The position numbers and the translations under genes are program-made. A stretch of 64,000 nt of DNA from Shewanella psychromarinicola (GTDB lineage: Bacteria; Pseudomonadota; Gammaproteobacteria; Enterobacterales; Shewanellaceae): the NCBI RefSeq assembly GCF_003855155.1, contig NZ_CP034073.1:3658001-3722000 (forward strand), written 5' to 3'. This document shows, one piece after another, positions 46,775-57,120 of the stretch (its first letter is position 1; each line of letters begins with the position of its first letter). The notes beneath the pieces are model-generated. The model saw only the letters and a program-made list of their open reading frames with translations. It was not told the origin of the DNA and did no database searches.

Positions 46775-47128
46775 TTAAACTGAAAAGCTTTCTCCACAAC
46801 CGCACTCAGCTGAACTTTTTGGGTTGTTGAACTTAATGACTTTGTTCAATCCCTCCGTGACACAATCAATTTCAGTCCCGTTTACATAAGGTAAGGCTTC
46901 TTGGGTGACGTACAGTTTGAGCTTATCGTTGATAACAATAAACCCCTCTTCAGTAATGGGATTGTCAATAAAATCCAACACATATCTAAAACCATTGCAG
47001 CCACTTTTTTTCACTGAAAAACACAGACCAAAAGCGTTTTTATTAAGGATTTCTTTCTCCAGGTAACTACGAGCATTGTCACTTAAGGTAACACTGGTTT
47101 TATTTGGTTCAAATTTCATTACTGTCAT
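46775..47128 (-). CDS. sufA: A-type iron-sulfur carrier SufA
   Basis: A 117-residue A-type carrier. The three conserved cysteines lie in KKSGCNGFRYV (about residue 44) and ECGCGESFSV (about 109 and 111). It receives clusters from SufBC2D and hands them to target proteins. Position in the operon after sufS favours SufA over ErpA or IscA. Confidence 0.92.
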   Translation of the reverse strand: MTVMKFEPNKTSVTLSDNARSYLEKEILNKNAFGLCFSVKKSGCNGFRYVLDFIDNPITEEGFIVINDKLKLYVTQEALPYVNGTEIDCVTEGLNKVIKFNNPKSSAECGCGESFSV

Positions 47129-47160
47129 AATAAGATTCCCTTGTTATCGTCATTATTTAG

Positions 47161-48408
47161 TTATAAGAAGGTTTTAACTTTAGTCAACGCTGCAAATAAC
47201 ATGGCCACTTCTTCTTCTGTGTTATAGAGAGAAAATGAAGCGCGTACCGTGCCTGAAATACCCAGCTCATTCATCAATGGCATAGTGCAATGATGTCCTG
47301 TTCGAACAGCTACGCCTTGTTGGTTGAGTAAAGTCCCCACATCACTTGGATGCGAATCCCCCATGAGAAAAGAGAAAATAGCCGTTTTATTTTCTGCCGT
47401 ACCATAGAGGTGAATATCATCCATACTCTGTGCTAACGCTAAGCAATAATTCATTAATCGCTTTTCGTGTAACATGGCCCCGACTCGATCAATGCTATTA
47501 AGGTAATCTATTGCCGCTGCAAGTCCGACAGCCCCCGCTATATTTGGTGTACCCGCTTCAAATTTATAGGGCAACTCATTCCATGTAGCCTGTTCAAAAG
47601 TCACCGATTTAATCATCTCGCCCCCCATTTGAAATGGGGGGAGTTGTTCAAGACGATCCTCTTTCCCGTACAATACGCCTATACCCGTTGGACCAAATAA
47701 CTTATGCCCTGAGAAGGCATAAAAATCGCAATCGAGTTGCTGCACATCGACAGGACAATGAGCAACGGCTTGGGCACCGTCTATCACAGTAATCGCATTG
47801 ACTTGCTTAGCAAACCTCACGATTTCTTTTACCTGATTAATCGTGCCGAGTGCGTTGGAAACATGCGTCATGGCAACAATGGCGGTTTTTTTGTTAAGTA
47901 ATTTTTTAAAAGTTGAAAAAATTAGCTCGCCTTTCTCATTAATTGGCACAACCATTAGTTTTGCACCGCTTCGTAGTGCCGCTATTTGCCAAGGTACAAT
48001 GTTGGCATGGTGCTCCATTGCTGAAATAAGAATTTCATCACCCGGCTTCAAATGACTTTGTGCTAATCCACTTGCGATCATGTTAATCGCTTCGGTGGTC
48101 CCTTTTGTCCAAATTATTTCGTGACTGTGCTTGGCATTAATAAAGCCTTGTACGCTACTGCGTGCTTTCTCGAAAAGCTCAGTGGCATCATCGCTCAAGG
48201 TATGGGCACCTCGATGTACATTCGCGTTGCTATTACTATAAAATTGATTTGTAGCATCAATAACAATTTGTGGTTTTTGAGTTGTAGCGGCATTATCCAA
48301 ATAAATTAACGGTCGACCTTTAATACTCTTATTTAATAAAGGAAAATCCTGACGGATCTTTACAATATCAAAGGTGTTATCTTCCACAACTGCCGATAAA
48401 GGAGACAT
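47161..48408 (-). CDS. sufS: Cysteine desulfurase SufS
   Basis: A 415-residue PLP enzyme of the SufS group. The cofactor Lys lies in FYAFSGHKLFGPTG (about residue 231), and the persulfide-forming Cys in VRTGHHCTMPLM (about 368). It removes sulfur from cysteine and passes it to SufE. It starts three bases after the sufD stop. Confidence 0.96.
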   Translation of the reverse strand: MSPLSAVVEDNTFDIVKIRQDFPLLNKSIKGRPLIYLDNAATTQKPQIVIDATNQFYSNSNANVHRGAHTLSDDATELFEKARSSVQGFINAKHSHEIIWTKGTTEAINMIASGLAQSHLKPGDEILISAMEHHANIVPWQIAALRSGAKLMVVPINEKGELIFSTFKKLLNKKTAIVAMTHVSNALGTINQVKEIVRFAKQVNAITVIDGAQAVAHCPVDVQQLDCDFYAFSGHKLFGPTGIGVLYGKEDRLEQLPPFQMGGEMIKSVTFEQATWNELPYKFEAGTPNIAGAVGLAAAIDYLNSIDRVGAMLHEKRLMNYCLALAQSMDDIHLYGTAENKTAIFSFLMGDSHPSDVGTLLNQQGVAVRTGHHCTMPLMNELGISGTVRASFSLYNTEEEVAMLFAALTKVKTFL

Positions 48409-48411
48409 TGG

Positions 48412-49752
48412 TTATTTCCCCCCGGGGTACTGTAATGATAAAAATAAGCTAGAAAAACGTTGTGTAATAAACGCTTGTACACTCGTTTCTGGAACCTTAT
48501 CGACTATCTCAGCAATAAAGGCTAGGCTCAACAGTCGTTTCGCTTCGCTCCTTGAAATGCCTCTAGATTGTAAATAAAACAGCGCATCACTATCAATTTG
48601 ACCTACCGTGGCACCATGTGAACATCTCACATCATCAGCATAGATCTCTAATTCAGGTTTAGTATTAATCGTTGCAAAATCTGACAGTAATAAATTTTTA
48701 TTGCTTAGCTTGGCTACCGTTTTTTGAGCGTCTGGATGAATATGAATACGGCCATTGAACACGGCATTGGCTTCGTTATCGGCTAAACCTCGAAATATCT
48801 CGTTGCTGGTACAATTTGGTGCCATATGTTCCATGCAAGTATGGTTATCAATAGTTTGTTGGTTGCGACCGTAAAAACTGCCTCGAATATCCGCACTAGC
48901 ATACTCCCCTACTAAAGCCACGGTAAGATCATTACGCTTTAGTTTAGAGGCTAGGCTAATTTGATACTGTTGATAAAGGCTATTACGACCTTGTTTAACG
49001 CGCTGACTACATAGACTAGTCACGCTCTCATCAAGTTGGATCCGGCTATGAGTAATATCTGCGTTGTCATTAACAAAGCATTCAATCACAGTATTAACCA
49101 TTCCTGTATGTGTGACAGGGGTGTCCTCATGCTCGATTATTGTCGCTTTACTGCCCGTTTCAGCAATAATCAATACCCGCATCATATGCGTTTTTGGCTG
49201 TTCGCCTATCAATAAATTTACAATATAAAAAGACTTATCAACAAGGCAATGCTCAGGAATATGTATAAGCAAACCGTCTTCAAGTTGCTCGCTGTTTAGG
49301 CTTGAAAAATAGTCATGGTAATGGCTATGACTACTGTCTAGGTGATCAACAATGATTTGCTGCTGAGCTGTGCTAGCCTCGGAGAATAAAACACTATATG
49401 GGTTGCTATCATGTTGCGATAACTCACCCACGAATACTCCATTAACAAACACTAACCGATACGCATCAAAATCACTTATCAAAGACTGTGAAAGTACGTT
49501 ATTGATCTCATGGGTATCTCTGATGTCATTGATACTTTTTGGATCGAACTCCCCTGTACTGTGTATGTCTGTTGGGTCACTCGCTAACAGTTGTTCAAGC
49601 TTCAGATATTTCCAATCTTCGGTTTTCTGCGTCGGGATTTGTAGATAGGTTAAGCGCTCGCTTGCCGCTGCACGGATGGGTTGTAACCAGGCATTTTTCT
49701 GGTGAATTGGAATGTTGGAAACACCCGTTGCTATTTGTGTTTGATTATTCAT
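48412..49752 (-). CDS. sufD: Fe-S scaffold subunit SufD
   Basis: A 446-residue protein with a C-terminal beta-helix typical of SufB/SufD (NCTSNEIFRGLADNEANAVF, DVRCSHGATVGQIDSDALFY). The DVRCSHGATVG segment is the SufD signature. It forms the SufBC2D scaffold on which clusters are built. It follows sufC by two bases. Confidence 0.95.
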   Translation of the reverse strand: MNNQTQIATGVSNIPIHQKNAWLQPIRAAASERLTYLQIPTQKTEDWKYLKLEQLLASDPTDIHSTGEFDPKSINDIRDTHEINNVLSQSLISDFDAYRLVFVNGVFVGELSQHDSNPYSVLFSEASTAQQQIIVDHLDSSHSHYHDYFSSLNSEQLEDGLLIHIPEHCLVDKSFYIVNLLIGEQPKTHMMRVLIIAETGSKATIIEHEDTPVTHTGMVNTVIECFVNDNADITHSRIQLDESVTSLCSQRVKQGRNSLYQQYQISLASKLKRNDLTVALVGEYASADIRGSFYGRNQQTIDNHTCMEHMAPNCTSNEIFRGLADNEANAVFNGRIHIHPDAQKTVAKLSNKNLLLSDFATINTKPELEIYADDVRCSHGATVGQIDSDALFYLQSRGISRSEAKRLLSLAFIAEIVDKVPETSVQAFITQRFSSLFLSLQYPGGK

Positions 49753-49754
49753 TG

Positions 49755-50528
49755 TTAAACCTCAATTGGATTAACGGGTTGCTCAGTTCCATTCTCTAAC
49801 CAACCGTAGCCCTTTTGTTCTAATTCCAACGCCAACTCACTTCCGCCAGATTTAACGATCTGTCCCTCGGACAATACATGGACAAAGTCAGGCTGAACGT
49901 AATCTAATAATCGTTGGTAGTGAGTGATCACAATAAAGGAGCGATCGGGACTGCGTAAGGTATTGATACCATCAGCTACCACTTTGAGTGCATCGATATC
50001 TAAGCCTGAGTCGGTCTCATCAAGTATGCATAGCGTAGGCTCTAACATTAGCATCTGCATAATTTCATTGCGTTTTTTCTCTCCACCCGAAAAACCTTCA
50101 TTGACTCCACGCTTAAGAAAAACAGTACTTAGGTCAACGAGCTTGCATTTTTCACGCGCCAGCTTCATAAACTCAACCGCACTTAGCAGTGGCTTGTTTT
50201 GATGTGTATAGAGGCATTCAAGGGATGTTTTTAAAAATTCGAGATTGCTGACTCCTGGGATTTCAACCGGATATTGAAAAGCAAGAAAAATACCTTCGCG
50301 GGCACGCTCTTCAGGCTTAAGTGCTAATAAATCTTTGCCTTCAAGCATCGCTGCTCCATCTGTCACTTCATAGCCATCACGACCTACTAGGACATTGGAT
50401 AATGTACTCTTTCCGCTGCCATTAGGCCCCATAATTGCATGGACTTCACCCGGTTTAATCTCGATATTTAATCCTTTAAGGATCTCTTTGCCATCAACTT
50501 TGGCTTTTAAATTTATAATTTTTAGCAT
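49755..50528 (-). CDS. sufC: Fe-S assembly ATPase SufC
   Basis: A 257-residue ABC-type ATPase. Walker A is GPNGSGKST (about residues 34-42), the signature NEGFSGGEKKRNEI (about 143-156) and Walker B LCILDETDSGLDIDAL (about 166-181). It drives the SufBC2D scaffold in the cytoplasm. Length and motifs are normal. Confidence 0.97.
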   Translation of the reverse strand: MLKIINLKAKVDGKEILKGLNIEIKPGEVHAIMGPNGSGKSTLSNVLVGRDGYEVTDGAAMLEGKDLLALKPEERAREGIFLAFQYPVEIPGVSNLEFLKTSLECLYTHQNKPLLSAVEFMKLAREKCKLVDLSTVFLKRGVNEGFSGGEKKRNEIMQMLMLEPTLCILDETDSGLDIDALKVVADGINTLRSPDRSFIVITHYQRLLDYVQPDFVHVLSEGQIVKSGGSELALELEQKGYGWLENGTEQPVNPIEV

Positions 50529-50607
50529 CTGTAACCTTTATCTATTTAAGTAACGTCTTTATTAACGTGATACAACGCCTGTTGTCAGGGTTGACCTACC
50601 TAGCGCG

Positions 50608-52050
50608 TTATCCAACCGAGCCTTCTAGGCTAACCTCTAACAGTTTTCCGGCTTCAACAGCAAACTCCATTGGCAGCTCTTTGAAAACGGATTTACAGAA
50701 GCCATTAACAATCATTGATACTGCTTTTTCAGGGTCGATACCGCGTTGCTGACACAGAAATAACTGATCGTCACTGACTTTTGAAGTCGTTGCTTCATGT
50801 TCAACTATCGCACTGGGATTTTTGCTGACAATATAAGGGAATGTATGAGCTGCACATTTATCACCAATTAACAGTGAATCACATTGGGTGAAATTACGTG
50901 CGCCATCTGCTTTGGGCGACATATGGACTAATCCACGATATGAGTTTGAGCCTTTGCCCGCTGAAATACCCTTTGAGATAATGGTGCTGCGAGTATTACG
51001 ACCAAGATGGATCATCTTGGTTCCCGTATCAGCTTGTTGCGCGTGACGAGTTAAGGCAACGGAATAAAATTCACCGACACTATTATCACCCAGTAATATC
51101 ACACTGGGGTACTTCCATGTAATGGCTGAACCCGTTTCTACCTGAGTCCAAGATATTTTCGCATCTGTGTGGCAGACACCCCGTTTGGTCACAAAATTAT
51201 AGATCCCGCCTTTACCGTTTACATCGCCTGGATACCAGTTCTGAACGGTTGAATATTTGATTTGTGCGCCTTTTAACGCAACTAACTCAACGACGGCGCC
51301 ATGAAGTTGGTTTTCATCTCGCGATGGGGCAGTACAGCCTTCAAGATAGCTAACATAGCTGCCCTCATCAGCAATAATTAAGGTACGCTCAAACTGGCCG
51401 GTATTCATTTCATTGATCCGAAAATAGGTCGACAACTCCATCGGACATCTAACTCCTTTTGGAATATAAACAAACGAGCCGTCACTAAATACTGCACAGT
51501 TTAATGCCGAATAAAAGTTATCGCTAATGGGCACAACAGAGCCCAAATATTTTTTAATTAATTCAGGATGTTCGATAATAGCTTCTGAAAGTGAACAGAA
51601 AATAACCCCAGATTCAGCCAGCTTTTCTTTAAAGGTGGTAATAATAGACACACTATCAAACACGATATCAACGGCAACACCAGCCAGTGCCGCTTGCTCA
51701 TGCAATGGGATACCTAATTTTTCATAGGTACGCAACAATTCAGGGTCGACCTCATCCAAGCTTTTTGGTGCATCGTCTTGACTTTTCGGACTTGAATAGT
51801 AAGAAATAGCGTCGAAGTCAATTTCAGGATAATTGACCTGCGCCCATTCTGGGCGTTCCATCTTTAGCCATTGTTGATAGGCATTTAACCGCCATTCCAA
51901 CATAAATGCGGGTTCATTTTTTTTGGCCGATATTTTCCTAATGACATTTTCATCTAATCCAGGATCAAACGTTTGCATTTCAATATCGGTTATAAAACCT
52001 GCGTCGTAACCGGAATTAATACGATCATCAATAACACTGCTATCGCTCAT
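50608..52050 (-). CDS. sufB: Fe-S scaffold subunit SufB
   Basis: A 480-residue scaffold protein, first gene of suf[29 protein letters not shown] and [25 protein letters not shown] are typical SufB stretches, and the C-terminal region contains [22 protein letters not shown] start at 52050 ([16 protein letters not shown]), with GAGAG upstream; the longer frame to 52101 adds 17 residues unlike the family. It is divergent from sufR, with paired palindromes between. Confidence 0.95.
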   Translation of the reverse strand: MSDSSVIDDRINSGYDAGFITDIEMQTFDPGLDENVIRKISAKKNEPAFMLEWRLNAYQQWLKMERPEWAQVNYPEIDFDAISYYSSPKSQDDAPKSLDEVDPELLRTYEKLGIPLHEQAALAGVAVDIVFDSVSIITTFKEKLAESGVIFCSLSEAIIEHPELIKKYLGSVVPISDNFYSALNCAVFSDGSFVYIPKGVRCPMELSTYFRINEMNTGQFERTLIIADEGSYVSYLEGCTAPSRDENQLHGAVVELVALKGAQIKYSTVQNWYPGDVNGKGGIYNFVTKRGVCHTDAKISWTQVETGSAITWKYPSVILLGDNSVGEFYSVALTRHAQQADTGTKMIHLGRNTRSTIISKGISAGKGSNSYRGLVHMSPKADGARNFTQCDSLLIGDKCAAHTFPYIVSKNPSAIVEHEATTSKVSDDQLFLCQQRGIDPEKAVSMIVNGFCKSVFKELPMEFAVEAGKLLEVSLEGSVG

Positions 52051-52215
52051 AGTGATCCACTCTCTTTTTATAGGTTTGCCAAGTAAATAGTGCCGAGTCA
52101 CATACCAGATACCAGATACTAAACATCTTCATTTGGCACGGATCTTTCGCTAGCGGTCACATAGCCACTTTTATGTTCTAGATTGTATTCAAAGAGACTC
52201 TAGCACCATTAAGAA

Positions 52216-52278
52216 TACTAAATTAGTAATGTTATTAATTTATATGACACGCAGTAACAATACAATACCAAATTAGTA
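52216..52278. promoter_or_regulatory. Paired palindromes between sufB and sufR
   Basis: TACTAAATTAGTA (52216-52228, perfect palindrome) and TACCAAATTAGTA (52266-52278, one mismatch) lie exactly 50 bp apart in the divergent promoter region. They are good candidates for the SufR operator. They do not match the classical IscR box. Confidence 0.6.
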
Positions 52279-52512
52279 TTTATTATGCCTTTTTTGAAGA
52301 TAAGGAACCCTACTTGATAGCATTACAATGAGAAGCGGTTTGATATATAGAGTAGAAGTAATGAGGTTTTTTTTGACTTTATGTTAGACAAGAATTTCCT
52401 GGCCCGTTAAATTTACTGAGCGAGGTATGGCATAAAAAATAATATCATTGGCGTAGACTATATATTATGATTATCACTGATTAAGACTATTATTTTCTTG
52501 CGGGAGTCTTTT

Positions 52513-52962
52513 ATGATAAGAATTAGCCGCATGGCCGATTATGCGTTGTTGGTGGTATTCAAAATGTGTGGTCGCGAGGAGTTAATCACTCTAGATAACT
52601 TGTGCGAGTTAACTGCTTTGCCTCTGCCGACCTTGCGTAAATTGATGCGAGCGCTTACCCATAGCAAATTAGTGGAATCTGTTAGGGGGCCTCACGGTGG
52701 TTATAAACTTAGTAGTCAACCCGATCAAATATCAATTGCAGAAGTCATTGAAGCTATCGATGGACCGATTGCATTAACGGAATGTGTTAAGTTAGATGGC
52801 GGTGATTGTGAAATCGTAGACACATGTGGATTGAAAGGAAATTGGAATATCGTTAATCGTTTAATTTCAAATGCTTTGCATAACGTAAAACTTGATGCAA
52901 TGGGAAAAGCGCCAATGGATGTCAAACGTCTGAAGTCAGCACTCATAACGATATCAGAGTGA
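52513..52962 (+). CDS. sufR: Rrf2-family regulator of the suf operon
   Basis: A 149-residue Rrf2 protein starting MIRISRMADYALLV, with a winged helix-turn-helix (LPLPTLRKLMRALTHSKLV, then GPHGGYKLS) and three cysteines C91, C99 and C105 that should bind an iron-sulfur cluster as in IscR. The start at 52513 has GGGAG upstream. It is divergent from sufB, the arrangement of the SUF-system regulator subgroup of Rrf2, and presumably represses suf when clusters are sufficient. Confidence 0.9.
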   Translation: MIRISRMADYALLVVFKMCGREELITLDNLCELTALPLPTLRKLMRALTHSKLVESVRGPHGGYKLSSQPDQISIAEVIEAIDGPIALTECVKLDGGDCEIVDTCGLKGNWNIVNRLISNALHNVKLDAMGKAPMDVKRLKSALITISE

Positions 52963-53271
52963 ACGCCCCCCAAAAAACTAGCAACGCTAGCCGATAGATA
53001 GCGCTTCGCTAGGACGTTACATCACCTGCCTGAGTGCCTAGCTGATCTCGCAAATGATTAGATAGGCAAACAGGATTAGGAATAAACGGTATTGCCTTGC
53101 TATTAAATTACACATAAACGAGGCATCATTACTGATGCTATTGAGACATTCATTAAAATATCAGCTTTTAGTGAATGAAGTAAATGCGTGTTTACTTCAA
53201 TTAGTGCTGATTTCTAGGGGATGGCTGCAAAACCCCTATCAGGATAACTGAGCCAATTATCATCAAGACAT
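52963..53271. other. Gap between sufR and the EamA gene
   Basis: Two convergent genes end here. A few short G/C-rich inverted stretches (GCTAGCxxATAGATAGCGC type) lie at about 52980-53015, possibly terminator debris; nothing firm. Confidence 0.35.
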
Positions 53272-54132
53272 TTATTTTCGTTTTGCAATCAATAGCGCCG
53301 CCAAAATCAATAGTGATCCGATGGCAAGCCTGACAAGTTCTTCTGGTGTTCCTCCCTTAGCTTCACCAAAAATAAACAAGGAGGCAAACATAGCCAGTGG
53401 CACTACCGCATTGTTAAAGACGCCTAATACTCCGACACTTGTTTGGGTTGCGCCTTTATTCCAAAGGAAGAAACCAAGCCCTGATGCTATGACTCCCATA
53501 TACACTAAAACGAACCACTGCGTTGGTGTTGCGCTTAAAGGAATGGGTGGCTGCTGAGAAATCACCAGCGTAACAATGGTGGTAAAAGCGGCTGCACCTA
53601 TAAACAAAAAGCCAAATACAGAGCTGTCGCTAATATGTGGTCTATCTAGCTTCCAATCTCGATAATAAATTTGCCCAAAAGCAAAAGCGATATTGGCTAT
53701 TTGCATAAGGCCAAATCCTAACCAAATTTCGCTTGAGTCTATATCGCCTATTTTTATAATTGCGGCGCCAAAAATTGAAAGCATAGTGGCCAATAAATAC
53801 CATGGGGTAAAACACCGCTGTCGAAGATCGTTGATAATAACGATATAAAGTGGTGTAAAAACGCTAAATAGCGCAACCAGATGGGATGGTATAAAACGAA
53901 AAGCGGAAAGATAGCAGGTGTACATTACCCCGTATTGAAGTGCGCCAAGCAGTATGAGCTGCCATTTTTCCTGCCCGTTTGTGTTGCGTCGTTTTATAAA
54001 GGGAAGAAAAACAATAAGCGCCAGTAATAGGCGCGTATCTGCTATTTGAAGTGGGTCAATACCTTTGAGCGTGTTGCCAATAAGACCAAAGGAAAAAGCC
54101 CAAATCAAGGTAGTGATCACTAGATAAACCAT
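53272..54132 (-). CDS. EamA/DMT-family transporter
   Basis: A 286-residue membrane protein with ten hydrophobic segments forming two EamA repeats (about 1-135 and 148-286). Typical family pieces are LIWAFSFGLIGNTLKGIDP at the start and YMGVIASGLGFFLWNKGATQTSVG in the second repeat. DMT transporters move metabolites or drugs across the inner membrane; the substrate is unknown. It lies 165 bp downstream of the TonB-dependent receptor gene on the same strand, so the two could serve one uptake route, but this is a guess. Confidence 0.88.
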   Translation of the reverse strand: MVYLVITTLIWAFSFGLIGNTLKGIDPLQIADTRLLLALIVFLPFIKRRNTNGQEKWQLILLGALQYGVMYTCYLSAFRFIPSHLVALFSVFTPLYIVIINDLRQRCFTPWYLLATMLSIFGAAIIKIGDIDSSEIWLGFGLMQIANIAFAFGQIYYRDWKLDRPHISDSSVFGFLFIGAAAFTTIVTLVISQQPPIPLSATPTQWFVLVYMGVIASGLGFFLWNKGATQTSVGVLGVFNNAVVPLAMFASLFIFGEAKGGTPEELVRLAIGSLLILAALLIAKRK

Positions 54133-54296
54133 TAAAATCTCTAATATTTAATGTCAATTGATTCAATAGCTATTTGTAATAGTTAACTATCTACACGATT
54201 TGTATTTATTATATGTTGTCTATTATTCAAGTGCTACAGAGTAACGATCTGCCCCCAGTCAAAAAGTGGGGCCGATATAGATTACTTGAGACAAGG

Positions 54297-56156
54297 TTAC
54301 CAGTTGTAAGCCGCACTAATAGTGTATTGTTCCCCTCGCCCAGGAGTTCCAGGTACCTCTTCAAATGATTCCCCCCAAAGATTGTCTGCTGCAAGCATGA
54401 TATCCAGACCGTTAAACTGCGAAGGAGACATTTTTAACGTGAGGTGGGTGAATAAAGCATCATCGTCACCGTTTCGTAGAATATTTTCTTCTTGTTTACG
54501 CCACTCGTTATCAACACGGACTTCCACTATGTCGGTAGGTCGCCAAATAACACCTAAGGTTACTCGATGATCAGGGTAGTTCAATGCATAAAAGCTAGCA
54601 TCAATATCCGTAGCACCATAATTTTCCGATTTATCAAGGAAGGTATAGCTGGTAATTATTTCTGCATTATCTAAACGTTTTACCGCAAGTAACTCTACAC
54701 CTAGCGTATTTATATCGACCGGATTTGCTGAACGAGCAGAGGTTGAACTCAAGCTATAGGTCCAATCGGCTAAATCATCATCTTGTCGATAAAAAATAGC
54801 CGAATCAAGGCGCCAGGTTTCTCGGTCTAATGCCAGGCCTAATTCAATATTTTTAGTGGTTTCTCGCTCAAGATCATAGTTACTTCTAAATAGCCCACCG
54901 CTGTCACTCCCACCTATAGCGGTATAACCTGCCACTTGACTGGCTTCTGCATAAGAGAGATAAAGTGTTTGCGAGGTATCGTCAGCATTTATTGTATTCC
55001 AGGTTACATCACCAATAAGGGAGGCTTGTGAATCGTCCCGGTTAGTATCATCAAAAGCAGCGCCGAGACGAAAAGTTAACTGTTGATCATCTTGTAGAGA
55101 CATTCGGTATTCAGGTAATACACTGAGTTTGTAATACTCACGCGAAGTAAAGTTATTTTCAAGCGTGGTTGATTCAATACTGTCTGTTATAAACTGTGTT
55201 GAGTAATTGAGGGCAAACGATGCTGTTTGTGCATGGCGACCTGAAAGTGCGATTGATGTAACATCGGTTTCATGAAAGGCTTCGAATATTTCAGGATTTT
55301 CGCGCGAAAAAACGTAATGGTCGGTGTTACGACGATTGTAAGCGGACATTTCAAATGTGCTGTCTCGTGAATAATGCTGTTTATGATTAAGCAATAATAG
55401 TCGCGTTTTGAGGTCTTCAGTTTCATTAACATTAAATGGCGTGTACATATTTGGCCAGCCAAAGAATTTTTCTTGAGAACCAAAAAATAGATCTGTCTGT
55501 GATGATGACCCAACTAACTGAATACGACCAGAGGCGCGTTGAAAATCATGGTCGCCATTATCTATCGTACCGTCACTTTCAGAGCGAGAATATTCACCTT
55601 CAAAACCGATAGTCCAATCGGTAGAGTCAGCGAGTGCCATACTCACACCGCTGTGAACCCGTTGAAGAGTAAAGTTGTTATTACCTGCGCCAATAGAAGC
55701 ACTACCTGCCGTATTTATGAGTGTCCAGTCGCGGGAAACTGTGCCTACCGAGCTGTTAACACCGAAAAGCGCATTATCTGCGCCAGTAAGTACCTTAGCG
55801 TTAGATAACATTTCCTGAGCAATCGGAATTTCGGCAAAATAATGTCCCGTTTGCGGATCCAATAACGTTGCGCTGCCGACCCTAAAGCCAGTATTTTCGA
55901 AAATACCACCTCGAATCGTCACATCAGCTTGAGCTTCTGCCATATTGCGCGACTGTAGATCAACGCGCGGATCATATTCTAGATTTGAAACTGGCGAACC
56001 AAAAGTGCCAACAGGTTTAGTATTAGCCGTGGTTGAGCCCTGAACCGTAATTTTCTCAATATCTGTACTTACATCATTAGCATCGTCGGCTGCCGATGAA
56101 ACAGACGATAGGCTAAATAACAAAGCGGACAAAGCAATTTGTACAACTCGAATCAT
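54297..56156 (-). CDS. TonB-dependent outer-membrane receptor
   Basis: A 619-residue receptor with a signal peptide (about 1-22), a plug domain (about 50-150, with QADVTIRGGIFENTGFRVG) and a 22-strand barrel ending in YTISAAYNW with a C-terminal aromatic. It imports an iron complex or another scarce nutrient using TonB energy. A classical TonB box is not obvious, though DIEKITVQG near residues 32-40 may serve. A Fur-like site lies 250 bp upstream, so iron control is likely. The ligand cannot be told from sequence. Confidence 0.9.
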   Translation of the reverse strand: MIRVVQIALSALLFSLSSVSSAADDANDVSTDIEKITVQGSTTANTKPVGTFGSPVSNLEYDPRVDLQSRNMAEAQADVTIRGGIFENTGFRVGSATLLDPQTGHYFAEIPIAQEMLSNAKVLTGADNALFGVNSSVGTVSRDWTLINTAGSASIGAGNNNFTLQRVHSGVSMALADSTDWTIGFEGEYSRSESDGTIDNGDHDFQRASGRIQLVGSSSQTDLFFGSQEKFFGWPNMYTPFNVNETEDLKTRLLLLNHKQHYSRDSTFEMSAYNRRNTDHYVFSRENPEIFEAFHETDVTSIALSGRHAQTASFALNYSTQFITDSIESTTLENNFTSREYYKLSVLPEYRMSLQDDQQLTFRLGAAFDDTNRDDSQASLIGDVTWNTINADDTSQTLYLSYAEASQVAGYTAIGGSDSGGLFRSNYDLERETTKNIELGLALDRETWRLDSAIFYRQDDDLADWTYSLSSTSARSANPVDINTLGVELLAVKRLDNAEIITSYTFLDKSENYGATDIDASFYALNYPDHRVTLGVIWRPTDIVEVRVDNEWRKQEENILRNGDDDALFTHLTLKMSPSQFNGLDIMLAADNLWGESFEEVPGTPGRGEQYTISAAYNW

Positions 56157-56405
56157 GTTAATGTTCTCTATTTACACTGTTTGAACTATCTGTAAAAACG
56201 CTTATTTTCACTTCCCCTGCCCCCAATCATATGCCCAAGTAGCAAAAAAAGTCATTCCTCATCTTTGTGCTATACAGCCATGGGATTAACGAATTGGAAC
56301 AAGCAAACGAAATATCGTAAGATAGGTTTCAGTTGAAAGCGAGTAATCGATTCGTTAATTGATACGTTAATTGATAGTGTATCTTAGCGGGTAAAATATT
56401 ACACA

Positions 56406-56420
56406 TGATAACTATTCTCA
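56406..56420. promoter_or_regulatory. Fur box-like site between receptor and msrA
   Basis: TGATAACTATTCTCA matches the 7-1-7 Fur core with two mismatches. It lies between divergent genes, 250 bp from the receptor and 118 bp from msrA. The remaining 381-bp gap shows no gene. Confidence 0.5.
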
Positions 56421-56537
56421 ACTGATAATAATTTATCACTGAACACATAACAAACAGATCTATAACGCTCTACTTGCTATTACAGTAATCAATAGAATAA
56501 CTCATAAAACTGAATTCATTTTTTATAAAGACCTAAT

Positions 56538-57047
56538 ATGAAAATACAACAAGATAATAAGATTGCTTACAACGAGCGAGAAATAATTTATTTTGCCGGC
56601 GGTTGTCTTTGGGGCGTGCAAGAATTTATGAAGTACTTGCCAGGCATTTTTGCAACACAGGCAGGTCGAGCCAATGGCTTAACCGATACCACCAAGAGCA
56701 ATTATGATGGCTATGCAGAGTGTGTAAAAGTGACCTTCTGCCCAAGCACTGTTAATGTTAATAAGCTTATAGGTTACTTTTTTGAAATTATTGATCCTTA
56801 CAGCATCAATAAGCAAGGCAAGGATGTGGGGAAAAAATACCGCAGCGGAATATACAGTAAACACAGTAGTCACCTCGAGACTGCTATTGAGTATATTAGG
56901 CACCGTGACGACGCAGATAAGATTGTCGTTGAAATTTTGCCGCTGCTCAACTATGTAAAAAGCGATGAAGAACACCAACAAAGATTAACTCGGTTTCCAC
57001 ATGATTATTGTCATATTCCTAAGAAGATATTACATAAATACAAGTAG
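56538..57047 (+). CDS. msrA: Peptide-methionine (S)-S-oxide reductase
   Basis: A 169-residue MsrA. The catalytic Cys is C23 in FAGGCLWGVQEF (GCFWG in most relatives, here Leu in place of Phe). YDGYAECVKVTFCPS and YRSGIY are the other usual segments, and EEHQQ lies near residue 147. It reduces methionine sulfoxide in oxidised proteins. It stands alone on the plus strand, divergent from the receptor gene. The Phe-to-Leu change at the active site is notable but occurs next to, not in, the catalytic residue. Confidence 0.9.
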   Translation: MKIQQDNKIAYNEREIIYFAGGCLWGVQEFMKYLPGIFATQAGRANGLTDTTKSNYDGYAECVKVTFCPSTVNVNKLIGYFFEIIDPYSINKQGKDVGKKYRSGIYSKHSSHLETAIEYIRHRDDADKIVVEILPLLNYVKSDEEHQQRLTRFPHDYCHIPKKILHKYK

Positions 57048-57120
57048 GGTGAACATTGGCTTCAGAAACGATAACAAGCGAACGCTGCGCTCACGGATAA
57101 AGCGGTCTAGCTCCTAAGCC

